Part shown: positions 43,829 through 52,247 of the stretch, piece by piece
Layout of the letters: the number at the start of each line of letters is the position of its first letter
Position numbering within the stretch: position 1 is the first letter of the stretch
Assembly (NCBI GenBank): GCA_016712745.1
Contig: JADJQN010000001.1
Location: forward strand, 682,001-746,000
Direction of reading: 5' to 3'
From: Sandaracinaceae bacterium
GTDB taxonomy: Bacteria > Myxococcota_A > Polyangia > Polyangiales > JADJQN01
DNA length: 64,000 nt
The notes under the pieces: model-generated
What the model saw: only the letters and a program-made list of their open reading frames with translations
Database searches by the model: none
What the model was told of the DNA's origin: nothing
Program-made: the position numbers and the translations under genes

Positions 43829-45631
43829 TCAAAGCGCAGCGAGGCGACGGGCGAGCTGGTCGTCGTACAGTGACTGCGGCTCGAGAAAGGCGGCGTTGCC
43901 AAGGCCTTCGCTGAAATCGTCGGGCGCTGTCGCAGCATACGCCATTGGATAGGTGCTCAAGGTTCCGTTGAGCTGCAGGCTCTGGTCTTGCGTGCCGATG
44001 ACATAGCCGTTTCCGAATTGCATGCTGATGAGATCACCCGTGCCCTGAGTGTTCCATAGGACGTTCTCCGTTCCCGTGTGACCTGAGCCTGTGCTCTCCG
44101 TTCCGCGATTGACGATCTTCATGCCGTCGTCAAATACTGACGAGTCGACAAGATTGGCAATCGCCAAGGAGTGGTGAAACTCGCTCGTGCACGTCGCGGC
44201 GAGCCCCACCTCGCCGAACGCGAGGTTCAGGTCGCAGAGCCCTTCGTAGCTATGCACGCGCAGCCAGACGCAACCAGTCGTGCCAAATCCGTAGTTCTGG
44301 ATGAAGTTGTGCCGACCCTTGCGGCCGACATCATCCCGGAAGAGAATTTCGTTGCTCATGGTCATCTCAAAGAGATAGCCGTTGCCGCCGCCTCCGCGGT
44401 TTTCGGCGTATTCGAGGACCGAGTCCGCCACCGTTACTCGCTTGGAGTTAGTTACGGTGACGCCGCGCGACTGCAGGTGATAGCCCGCGTACGCGCCGGT
44501 GGTAGGTGAAAGCGGCGATGCGAACGAATGCACGTCTCGCATCCAGGCATCCTCCACTGTGGTGAATCGGATGGCGCTCGCTAGCACGGTGCTCCATGCG
44601 TCCGCCGCCGCCACTGCATCGGAAATTCCGAGGGATTCGAGCCCTACTTCCTTGAGGTAGCCACTTTCTCGACGCAGACTCGCGCCGTCGCGAACTTGAG
44701 CGGGGTAGCGAAGCGGCACGTCGAGGCTAATTCGATGCGGCGAGCAGGTTCGGTCGACCGCCGTAATCGTACGCCGGAAGAATCGCTGCCACGAGCCATT
44801 GAAGGTGCGCCAAACGCCGGTCATGCCGTGGTCGGCGACAAACTCGGGACTGATCACCCAGCCGACCGAAACTTCGTCTCCGACACGGAGATCGCCAGCG
44901 TCGGCCACCTCCACGAAATTGGCCCGTGAAGTTTTGTCGACGGCGAGCGGAACGTCGAGATTCGTCGCAAGCGATCCCTCGAAGTCGATGTGGCCGCGCT
45001 CGCGCATATCGCGGAATGAACTGAAGTAGAGTTTGGAGAGTTCTGGCCCTGCGCCGCGCAACACCGTATGCGAATGCCTGATGCGCAGTTCTCCGTCGAA
45101 GCGATAGAGCCCGGGCGGGAAATAGATTACTCCGCCGGTCTCCGCGACGGAATCGATCGCATGCTGCACGTCGTCGGTGCTGTCGAGCGATCCCGTTGCG
45201 TCGGCGCCGGAGTCGACCACATTGACGATGTTGCGCGGGCCAAACTCGCCAAGACGCGCTTGTCCATTGTGATAACCCGCGTACGAGAAGTCGTGCAGAA
45301 AGAGCTCGGCGTCAGGCTCCGCGTTTGGCGTCCAGTCGCTTGGATAGAGGCTGCTTCGCCAAGGCCCCATGGGAACGCGAAGCGCCGCATCAGACTCCCC
45401 AGCACTGCCGTCGTTCCCCTCGCCACCGCCGCTATCGATGGCCATGCGGCCGGGTACATTGGACCCTGTATCCGCCAGGATGAACGCGTCGCTTCGAAAG
45501 TCGGGCGATGCATCGATCAGTTCGACACTCGCATCGACGCGGCCGAGATCAGCGGCCGACAACTCAATGTACGACGGAGTTTCCGATGCGCATGCACTCA
45601 GCACGAGGGCGACGGCGACCGCACCTCTCAC
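43829..45631 (-). CDS. Beta-helix lipoprotein (pectate-lyase/GH28-like fold)
   Basis: Lipoprotein (MRGAVAVALVLSACASE, lipobox LSAC) with an Asp/Ser/Gly-rich linker to about residue 105. A right-handed beta-helix domain of the pectate_lyase_3 type follows: NVVDSGADATGSLDSTDDVQHAIDSV, VIYFPPGLYRFDGELRI, TVLRGAGPE, then coils such as TVTNSKRVTVADSVLEYA and HSLAIANLVDSSVFDDGM. The opening resembles polysaccharide lyases and hydrolases, but I see no confirmed catalytic set. The 4-bp overlap with the permease gene upstream puts it in the Dpp-type operon. The protein is probably on the cell surface, acting on or binding a polysaccharide. Confidence 0.82.
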   Translation of the reverse strand: MRGAVAVALVLSACASETPSYIELSAADLGRVDASVELIDASPDFRSDAFILADTGSNVPGRMAIDSGGGEGNDGSAGESDAALRVPMGPWRSSLYPSDWTPNAEPDAELFLHDFSYAGYHNGQARLGEFGPRNIVNVVDSGADATGSLDSTDDVQHAIDSVAETGGVIYFPPGLYRFDGELRIRHSHTVLRGAGPELSKLYFSSFRDMRERGHIDFEGSLATNLDVPLAVDKTSRANFVEVADAGDLRVGDEVSVGWVISPEFVADHGMTGVWRTFNGSWQRFFRRTITAVDRTCSPHRISLDVPLRYPAQVRDGASLRRESGYLKEVGLESLGISDAVAAADAWSTVLASAIRFTTVEDAWMRDVHSFASPLSPTTGAYAGYHLQSRGVTVTNSKRVTVADSVLEYAENRGGGGNGYLFEMTMSNEILFRDDVGRKGRHNFIQNYGFGTTGCVWLRVHSYEGLCDLNLAFGEVGLAATCTSEFHHSLAIANLVDSSVFDDGMKIVNRGTESTGSGHTGTENVLWNTQGTGDLISMQFGNGYVIGTQDQSLQLNGTLSTYPMAYAATAPDDFSEGLGNAAFLEPQSLYDDQLARRLAAL

Positions 45632-46554
45632 GCAGCCCTCGGCTTCGACTGCGGCTTTGACTGCGGCAACTTCGCTTGGTCGTAGTCGACCACGCCACGA
45701 AGGTGCGGGTCGATGGCATCGCGCAACGACTCACCGAGTACGTTGAACGTTCCGATCGCAAGACAGATGGCGATGCCGGGGAAGACTGCGAGCCACCACG
45801 CATCGCGATGCGCACGGGCTTGAGCAATAATTTCTCCCCAAGAGATCACGCCGGGCGGAGGATGCACGCCCAAGATGGGCATTGTCGATTCTATTGTGAT
45901 CGCGAGCGCGACGACGAAAGGCGCAGCCGTGATCGCAGGAGTGATCGCGTCGGGTAGGATATGTCGCACAAGTATTCTACGTGGAGGCAGGCCTAGCGCG
46001 AACGCTGCCAGGACCCAATCCGTTCCGCGTGCTCGTAGTACTTCTGCCCGCGTGAGGCGGGCAACTTCGGTCCATCTCAGCAGGCCGATGACAATCGCAA
46101 CGTCGAGCAAACGCGGCTCACCGGTGATCCCTCGCATGGCGAGCACCGCCAGGATTGTCGGCACGCTCAAGAGCACTTCAACCGCGCGCGAGACGAGCGA
46201 GTCGAGTTGGCCTCCGTAGAAACCGCCGACGGCGCCAAAGAACAAGCCGATGACAAGGACCAGGCCGATGGAGACGGCCGCGACTCCGAGCGCGCCTCGC
46301 GTCCCGTGCAAAACACGCGCTGCAACATCGCGTCCGAGATGATCAGTGCCTAACCAATGCGACCACGAAGGCCCCTGCAGGGCGTCGTTCATATGCACGG
46401 TCCATGGATCGGCGAAGGGCGCGTACTCCGAGGTCGATGCAAGTAAGTGCGCGAAGACCGCGGCTACGATGATGGTCACCATCCCAAGGAACGCGATGCG
46501 ACTGCGACGCCTGCGCAGAAGTGTGCCGAGCACGCCGACGCGCGGATCTCTCAT
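45628..46554 (-). CDS. ABC transporter permease, DppC/OppC type
   Basis: Inner-membrane permease of the peptide/opine/nickel uptake family. The N-terminal OppC_N helix (IAFLGMVTIIVAAVFAHLL) is followed by the periplasmic segment WSHWLGTDHLGRDVAARVLHGTR, which is diagnostic. The permease core includes RWTEVARLTRAEVLRARGTDWVLAA, the EAA-like loop contacting the ATPase, and RHILPDAITPAITAAPFVVALAI. The 308-aa length is normal. It overlaps its neighbours by 4 bp on both sides. No ATP-binding subunit gene is present nearby. Confidence 0.92.
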   Translation of the reverse strand: MRDPRVGVLGTLLRRRRSRIAFLGMVTIIVAAVFAHLLASTSEYAPFADPWTVHMNDALQGPSWSHWLGTDHLGRDVAARVLHGTRGALGVAAVSIGLVLVIGLFFGAVGGFYGGQLDSLVSRAVEVLLSVPTILAVLAMRGITGEPRLLDVAIVIGLLRWTEVARLTRAEVLRARGTDWVLAAFALGLPPRRILVRHILPDAITPAITAAPFVVALAITIESTMPILGVHPPPGVISWGEIIAQARAHRDAWWLAVFPGIAICLAIGTFNVLGESLRDAIDPHLRGVVDYDQAKLPQSKPQSKPRAA

Positions 46555-48125
46555 GCGAACGCACTCCCTGTTCGTGCGCGGCGAGTGCGCGGGTCCACGA
46601 ACGAGTAGAGAATGTCTGTCAGCAAAACTCCGGCGATCGAAACCACGGCGCCGATCACGGTAACCGCAACCAACCAGGGCACATCGCGCGTCACGACTGC
46701 TTCGACGGTCTCGCGACCAAGCCCTGGGATCGAAAAAATCTCCTCGACGACGACTGAGGTGCCGATCAAAAGGGGAACTTGAAAGCCGGCCAGTGTGAGC
46801 ACGGGCAGAAGTGCGTTTCGCAACACGTGCCTACGCATTACGACGTTCTCCGATAAGCCTTTCGCACGCGCCGTGCGCACGAAGTCATCTCGAATCACAT
46901 CGAGCACCGCAGTCCGCTGGAAACGACTGAGCGTAATCATCGACGGATAGGCGAGGCACAGAACGGGAAGCGTCGCGTGCCACACAAAATCGCCAATACG
47001 AGCACCCAGCGCTGCGTGCTCCATGCCCGGCGAACTCAAGCCTGCGTCGGGAAAGACGGAGAGGCCTGGTTCTCCGCACAGGAAACGCATGAGCAATGTC
47101 GCAACCCAGACGACCGGCATCGAGTACACGACGAAGCTAACGATTCCGATCGTCCGATCGACGCGTCCGCGGTGATCGCGCGCCGCGCCTACGCCGATGG
47201 GAACCGCGAAGAGGAAGGCCACGATGGCCGCGATGGCCGCGAGCGTGATCGTGACGCTGGTGCGCTCAGTGAGCTTGCTTAGAATCGGCGAGCCATCACG
47301 AAGCGAAGAACCGAGGCGCAAGGTGAGCAATCGTTCAACCCACTTGCCGTAGCGCGTCTCCGTGATCGAAGAGAAGGTGCGCTCGACGTCGCCGAATTTT
47401 CGATAGTCCTTTTCGTGAACGAACCACCACTCGAGCCATGCTTCTTTGGCGCGCGGATCTGTTGGGTCGAAACGTGCCGCGGGAGCTTCAGGCAAAGCCG
47501 TACGCAGGAGCTCGACGAATTTCCGAATCGCAACCGGACGTGATTCGCGATCGAGCGTTTCGATTACGGGGCCGACGGCGTACGTGCCCAGGCCGAGCAA
47601 GTCCTCGCGCACGTGTGCGCTGGTACCGTTTGCTAAGCGATTGGCCAATCGGCGAATGTAGGAGCGCCGAAACTCGAGCCGGCGTGCCTCGTAAATCTCG
47701 CCCCAGAAATTTACTTCGTCCTGGGCGGTCTCGAGACGACTCGGATCGCCGAATTGAGCTTCGAGCGGAGCCAGGAGATCAAGCGCGGTGCGTTGAGCGA
47801 CCGGGGCCAACGCAGCCAAACGCGGAACCAAGATCGGGATAAGGACGGTGCCCCGCCGCGACATCAGCGCCAACTCTCGGGGTGTCGGCGGTGAGTCGGC
47901 GGGGGCGTCGAGCATTTCCGTCACCACGACCGTCAGATCCCTGGGGCGCTCATTAAAGAAGAGCGGCAGGTCGAGAAAGAGCCCGCGCGCATACTCTTGC
48001 ACGTCAATTCCAAGGGCGATTCGACTAGGAGGCGGGGCAAGGGCGAGCAAAGCGAAGCTCACGAGCGTCACGCCCACGAGGGTCGGCACCGACAGAAGCA
48101 ACCGGCCGAGGAAATAGCGAACCAT
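46551..48125 (-). CDS. ABC transporter permease, DppB/OppB type, with large periplasmic insert
   Basis: ATG 48125 begins MVRYFLGRLLLSVPTLVGVTLVSF, the standard DppB first helix. The core family sequence resumes at about residue 260 (RYGKWVERLLTLRLGSSLRDG, TSVTITLAAIAAIVAFLFAVPIGV) and includes DDFVRTARAKGLSENVVMRRHVLRNALLPVLT, the ATPase-contacting loop, and EEIFSIPGLGRETVEAV. Between these lies an insert of about 190 residues absent from ordinary DppB, helical and partly HEAT-like (VREDLLGLGTYAVGPVIETLDRES). The 524-aa total compares with about 310-340 usually. The insert should face the periplasm and may contact the binding protein or the lipoprotein encoded two genes on. Confidence 0.9.
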   Translation of the reverse strand: MVRYFLGRLLLSVPTLVGVTLVSFALLALAPPPSRIALGIDVQEYARGLFLDLPLFFNERPRDLTVVVTEMLDAPADSPPTPRELALMSRRGTVLIPILVPRLAALAPVAQRTALDLLAPLEAQFGDPSRLETAQDEVNFWGEIYEARRLEFRRSYIRRLANRLANGTSAHVREDLLGLGTYAVGPVIETLDRESRPVAIRKFVELLRTALPEAPAARFDPTDPRAKEAWLEWWFVHEKDYRKFGDVERTFSSITETRYGKWVERLLTLRLGSSLRDGSPILSKLTERTSVTITLAAIAAIVAFLFAVPIGVGAARDHRGRVDRTIGIVSFVVYSMPVVWVATLLMRFLCGEPGLSVFPDAGLSSPGMEHAALGARIGDFVWHATLPVLCLAYPSMITLSRFQRTAVLDVIRDDFVRTARAKGLSENVVMRRHVLRNALLPVLTLAGFQVPLLIGTSVVVEEIFSIPGLGRETVEAVVTRDVPWLVAVTVIGAVVSIAGVLLTDILYSFVDPRTRRARTGSAFA

Positions 48126-48223
48126 GTGCGGCGGGTTGCATCCTGCGCACGTCAACACTTGGTTGTGAAGGCTTTTCTCGCTGTGTTACCGTTCCCCCGC
48201 AACGGCCTCTACAGGGAGAAACG

Positions 48224-48865
48224 ATGAATCGGACGATTCGAATGATCTGCGCCACGGCGATGTGCGGTTTAACTCTTGCGGGTTGCAAGAACGACCAAGC
48301 TTCGGACCTGCAGATTGAGGTCTTGCCCGAAGTTCATCCGGCAGTGCCGGCGGTCCCCACGATCCCGCCTCCGCCCTACCCGGTGCGCTATCAGGACAAC
48401 ACATACAGCGTCTACGGCGCGCGCAAGCGTGTGCACTCGACGATGGATACCGAGATCGAGGTCACGGGTTATATCGTCCAGGTCTACACGCCGCCGGAAT
48501 GTCCGGAAGGCACCGTCTGCGCGCCGGCTCGCGCGCCGCACCTCTTCATCGCTGACTCGGCGACCGAAGCCGATCCGTTCAAGCGCCTGCGCCTTGTAGG
48601 TTACGCGGACAATCAGACCGCAATCGACGAAGCCGTCGAAGCTGCACGTCGAGGCCATCCGATTCAGCCCAACGCCGAAGAAGGCGAGCGCGCTGTGCCG
48701 TACGACTTCAATGTCGGTGGCAAGATCAAGGTTCGCGGCCGCTTCACGCGAGTGTCGGCTACGGGCTTCTCGGAACCGGATGGCGTTCTCGAATACGCGT
48801 CGCATGCGATGCTCGAGCCCGGGCCCAACCCGCCCGTGCCTCCGCCCGCAGCTGCGGCGCACTAA
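48224..48865 (+). CDS. Lipoprotein, 213 aa, unknown function
   Basis: AGGGAGAAACG precedes the ATG. Signal MNRTIRMICATAMCGLTLAGC with lipobox LAGC. After a Pro/Val linker (PEVHPAVPAVPTIPPPPYP) there is a beta-rich domain (YQDNTYSVYGARKRVHS, TEIEVTGYIVQVYTPPECPEGTVCAPARAPHLFIAD, KIKVRGRFTRVSATGFSEPDGVLEYAS). The EVTGYIVQVY and IKVRGRFTRV pair recalls OB-fold strands. Two Cys in PPECPEGTVCA may form a local disulfide. I do not recognise a named family. It is single-gene, with a strong hairpin at 48893. Confidence 0.72.
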   Translation: MNRTIRMICATAMCGLTLAGCKNDQASDLQIEVLPEVHPAVPAVPTIPPPPYPVRYQDNTYSVYGARKRVHSTMDTEIEVTGYIVQVYTPPECPEGTVCAPARAPHLFIADSATEADPFKRLRLVGYADNQTAIDEAVEAARRGHPIQPNAEEGERAVPYDFNVGGKIKVRGRFTRVSATGFSEPDGVLEYASHAMLEPGPNPPVPPPAAAAH

Positions 48866-48892
48866 AAATCTCGATCGCACAATGCGAGCAAG

Positions 48893-48932
48893 ATCGGCGC
48901 TGCTATGCTGAATAGCGGCGCCGATGTCGTTT
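48893..48932 (+). terminator. Long hairpin between convergent lipoprotein genes
   Basis: atcggcgc-t-gctat pairs with atagc-g-gcgccgat around loop gctga: 13 pairs plus a U-G pair, followed by gtcgttt. It lies 27 bp after the plus-strand stop and 11 bp from the convergent gene's stop, so it could serve both directions. Confidence 0.62.
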
Positions 48933-48936
48933 GCGG

Positions 48937-49548
48937 CTAGCGTGTGTTGCGGAACACCTGGTGATCGGGCGCCCAGTTGCCGGCGAGCTCGCTGATGCCG
49001 CCGCCCTCCCAGATGCAAAGGCGCGAGAAGCAGATGCCTTCGCAGTCGACTTCGTTGCCAGTCACGTTTTCCTGAAAGCAAAGCTCGCCGGGCCGAGTGC
49101 TGCGACTCACCTCTCCGCCGCGCTCGTTGCTGTGGCTCTGCTGGCCCGTCGGGAGGGGGCCAAACCCAGGGCCCGTCGAAATCGCGCGCGCAATTTCCAA
49201 ATCGGATTGGCTGAAGAAGAAGCGCACTGCGCCGTTAGGAGAGACGGCGATCTCCGAGGGTGCACCGAGGAAGGCAACTGGCTCTCCCTCGCCCGCGCCG
49301 CGTGACCAAACCAAGGACGCAACGTGAGCGCCGCCGAGCTCGCGTACCGCAGCGGTTCGCACGTGCACATGCTGTGTGCCATCGCTCTCGAGAACGAGAT
49401 CCGTGTCAGCGCCAACGACCAAGATTGCGCGGAAGGGGTCTGCGCTGGCGTGGCCGGGGGTCGTTGTCTCGGTCGGAGTGGCTGGACCACATCCTGCGAT
49501 CGCGAGCGCTACACAAACGAACGAAATGATTGCTCTTGCCTGCTTCAT
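48937..49548 (-). CDS. Lipoprotein, 203 aa, unknown function
   Basis: ATG 49548 gives MKQARAIISFVCVALAIAGC, a lipoprotein signal with lipobox IAGC. A Thr/Pro linker and a beta-rich domain follow (FRAILVVGADTDLVLESDGTQHVHVRTAAVREL, SEIAVSPNGAVRFFFSQSDLEIA). The end contains four cysteines (LCFQENVTGNEVDCEGICFSRLCIWEGG) that could bind metal or form two disulfides. The family is unknown. The same cysteine count is not seen in the neighbouring lipoprotein, so the two are not paralogues. Confidence 0.68.
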   Translation of the reverse strand: MKQARAIISFVCVALAIAGCGPATPTETTTPGHASADPFRAILVVGADTDLVLESDGTQHVHVRTAAVRELGGAHVASLVWSRGAGEGEPVAFLGAPSEIAVSPNGAVRFFFSQSDLEIARAISTGPGFGPLPTGQQSHSNERGGEVSRSTRPGELCFQENVTGNEVDCEGICFSRLCIWEGGGISELAGNWAPDHQVFRNTR

Positions 49549-49648
49549 ATCTCCAACTCGCATGCGCGCATCCTCGCACACAGCGGGCCCCCCGATAAGC
49601 CCAAATGCGCATGAAGTTTTACGACACTTTACGCGGATGGATGAACGG

Positions 49649-50893
49649 CTAGAACTGTAGCGGATAGCGGAAGCTGAACGTGGGGCGCTGGAACCGAGCG
49701 AAATGCGCGCGGCGCACCGCTCGCTCTAAGCAACTGCGCACGGAGCTGCTTGCGCCAACGACGCTGACGGATGAAACATGGCCGTTCGCGCCGGAGACGC
49801 CCACGAGCGCGCTCGCTGTGCCGTGCTGTGCGCCTCCGCACGAGTGCGCGGCCGATCGGACAGCGTTCATCGCAGAGCGAACGTTGTCGGCGCTTGGGGC
49901 TTCGGGAAGTGAAGAGCCATGGGCTGCGGCGGCGCGAGCCGGGGCCGCGCGGCCTGCCGTGCGTGCGTTCGATGCCATCAAGCTCTCGAGCGACGTGTCA
50001 GCCTGTGCCGCGCGAGCCGGCGCAACGCGTGCCGCGTGGGCGCGACGGCCACGTCGCCCACGAACATGCGATGTTGGGCGCTCTTCGCTTGCCTCGGCCG
50101 CGGCCACGACGGCTGGGGCTTCGGGACCTGCAGGTGCAGCGACGGCGGCGGGACTTTGTTCAACGTTGGCGGGCCGGGCTGCGTGCGCAGCAGGCGGCTC
50201 GCCAATGGGGTGAACGGCTGCCGCGGGTAGGAGAGCGACGTGCGCCGCCGCAGAAGGCGGTGCGATCTGATCTGTGTTCGTCATCGCGAAGAAGATGGCG
50301 GCGGCAGCTCCACTCGCAACTAGCACGCTTGCGCCGAACGCGAGTCCAAACACTTTGTACTGCGAGAATGCCTGCGGTCGATCCGATTCGACCCGCACTC
50401 GGCTCATGACCATCATCGAGCCGCCCTCGCTGGAGAGCGCTTTCATGTCGATAAGGCCCGAGCTCGAACCTGACGCGAGAATCAGCTGATCAGGTGATGC
50501 AGCAGCTGCCTTGGCGATATCGTTCGTCGCAGTGATGCCGCGAAGCTTATCGAGCGTAAAGAGCACCGAGCTCTCGTTGCGCGCGCCCGTCACGTTCGCG
50601 GGCGCGCCACTCGCCTCCACAGCTTCGAGCATGGGCTGCTCACCCGACGGCTCGTCTTGCGGTGCGCGTTCGCCTGTTTGCTGGACTGCCACGTCGTGCG
50701 CTTTCGCAACGGTCGCAGCGTCGCCACGCATCACAAGCACGGCGCTGCATTGCTTGCAGCGCATCTTGACAGCGCGACCCGCGATCTTGTCGACGCCAAC
50801 CGAGTACTTGGCTCGGCAAACGTTGCACGCGATCTGCACGAGCAGCGGCTGAGAGTCAGGCATTGAATCCGAGTGGATCGGCTGGGCGCTCAT
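49649..50893 (-). CDS. Zinc-ribbon/TM/AgmX-like C-terminal domain protein
   Basis: ATG 50893 follows AGGAG. Domain order: N-terminal zinc ribbon of the MJ0042/AgmX type (C23-x2-C26 and C46-x2-C49, in IACNVCRAKYSVG and VKMRCKQCSAVL), a cytoplasmic linker, a TM helix (VFGLAFGASVLVASGAAAAIFFAM), a long Ala/Pro/Arg-rich periplasmic spacer, and a short AgmX/TonB-like C-terminal domain (VRSAMNAVRSAAHSC, VRSCLERAVRRAHFARFQRPTFSFRYPLQF). The overall plan resembles AgmX/GltJ of Myxococcus, which also has an N-terminal zinc finger and one TM, but this protein is shorter. The two C-terminal cysteines match those of the FHA-type proteins at 12028-15228. It lies downstream of the Gld-type operon, across a 238-bp gap. 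Confidence 0.78.
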   Translation of the reverse strand: MSAQPIHSDSMPDSQPLLVQIACNVCRAKYSVGVDKIAGRAVKMRCKQCSAVLVMRGDAATVAKAHDVAVQQTGERAPQDEPSGEQPMLEAVEASGAPANVTGARNESSVLFTLDKLRGITATNDIAKAAAASPDQLILASGSSSGLIDMKALSSEGGSMMVMSRVRVESDRPQAFSQYKVFGLAFGASVLVASGAAAAIFFAMTNTDQIAPPSAAAHVALLPAAAVHPIGEPPAAHAARPANVEQSPAAVAAPAGPEAPAVVAAAEASEERPTSHVRGRRGRRAHAARVAPARAAQADTSLESLMASNARTAGRAAPARAAAAHGSSLPEAPSADNVRSAMNAVRSAAHSCGGAQHGTASALVGVSGANGHVSSVSVVGASSSVRSCLERAVRRAHFARFQRPTFSFRYPLQF

Positions 50894-51131
50894 CGCGAAG
50901 CTCCTTGCGTACTGGTCGAGTGGCTCATCAGACACGCATGGAGTGCAGAACTTAGGCCAAGACGCACGCCACAGGCGCCCGGTTCTTGGACACACGCAAA
51001 CGTCGCAAATCTAGCGAATTGCGTACTGCATTTGCCTACATTTGCAGATACGTCTGAGGCGCGGTGACCCGGGGCCTGTAGGCTCTAAGGGGTGGGGTCG
51101 TCGAGCGCCAGAACGCGCGCGTACGACCGCC

Positions 51132-52247
51132 TCAGCCTTGGCCCGCGTCGGGCGCCGTCCGTGCGTAGGGAGCGAAGGGGACCGGGCTCGCGCTTCGCTG
51201 ATTGAACGCGCGGATCTCAGTCTCCGTGAACGCCAACTGGGTGCCCGCCGGGAAGTGATCGGCTATGAACGTGACAATCTCCTCACGCGCGCGGTCTCCA
51301 ATCGCATCGGTCGCGCAGTCGTCCCATACATCGAAGACCGCTTGATGCTTTTGCGCGATCGACAAACGCCCGTTGCCCGAAATCTCGCCCAAGCGTCGAA
51401 CCAGCGCCGACAGCGAAGATGTGTCGTAACGAGCACTCGCCTGCGCGTGCAGACGGTCGCGCAGCTCCTGAGTGCCTTCCATGAACCAAGCTCGCTCATT
51501 GCGCAGGGGGTCCTGGCCGTTCGCGCGCATCCATTCCTCGGTGAGGTCAAATCCGATGCCGAGCGAGGCGGTTAGTGTTGTGTCGGCCGGTCCCTCGCCT
51601 TGCATCCGCGCGTCGGGCACAGGTCCGCTCACATGCTGGTCGTGAAACGTTACGTTTCCCTCCTCGTCGATTTCGGCGCGAAAGTTCACATTGCTAAACG
51701 CGTATGTTCCGTCGGCCTGACGACGCAGCGCAGGAGGCGGCCTTCGCGTGAGATAGTCGCGGGCGTTTGCCGTTTGATGGAGATATCGCTGCATGTTCGC
51801 ACCGGCCAACGCGGCCGCGTCACCTGCGCTCGGCACGCTCGGAATTCCTTCTGCACCCAGTGCGACACTTCGCGGATCCAGAAGCCCGGGATTCAACGAC
51901 GGGACATTGCACACTGCGGGCGGCGCCGCTGCGGGAGCAGGCGCCTCAGCCGCGTCGATCAAAATGCCGGCGGAGCTTGGCGCGCCAGGGTCGAGCGGAC
52001 GGCCGCGCGCCAACGCTGAACTCTCACTGGGTGAGCTAGCAATGGCGCTCAACGGTGTTGGGCTGGGCGAAAGGCTGGTCGATGCGAGCGGCTCGAGCTC
52101 GAATTCAATTGTGCTGCGGGCCTTCGCAAACTCTGGCCCCCTGGAGAGCGAGCCGTGCGGCATGAACAATTCGATGAGCGCGTGCAGGAGCACCGAAGCC
52201 GCAAGTGCGAGCAAACCCACGTTGCGTTTTGCCCACGCGGTTTTCAC
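51132..52247 (-). CDS. TonB-like membrane-anchored hypothetical protein
   Basis: Last gene of the Gld-type operon, starting in the 4-bp overlap with the DUF4340 gene. A short basic N-terminus and one TM helix (VGLLALAASVLLHALIELFM) precede FELEPLAS and a Ser/Pro/Ala-rich linker (about residues 55-120), the same layout as TonB N-termini. The C-terminal 200 residues are soluble: FSNVNFRAEIDEEGNVTFHDQHV is a beta hairpin, then helices with SSLSALVRRLGEI and AVFDVWDDCATDAIGDRAREEIVTFIADHFP. The HFPAGTQLAFTETEI end is distinctive. I do not recognise the family. Confidence 0.68.
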   Translation of the reverse strand: MKTAWAKRNVGLLALAASVLLHALIELFMPHGSLSRGPEFAKARSTIEFELEPLASTSLSPSPTPLSAIASSPSESSALARGRPLDPGAPSSAGILIDAAEAPAPAAAPPAVCNVPSLNPGLLDPRSVALGAEGIPSVPSAGDAAALAGANMQRYLHQTANARDYLTRRPPPALRRQADGTYAFSNVNFRAEIDEEGNVTFHDQHVSGPVPDARMQGEGPADTTLTASLGIGFDLTEEWMRANGQDPLRNERAWFMEGTQELRDRLHAQASARYDTSSLSALVRRLGEISGNGRLSIAQKHQAVFDVWDDCATDAIGDRAREEIVTFIADHFPAGTQLAFTETEIRAFNQRSASPVPFAPYARTAPDAGQG

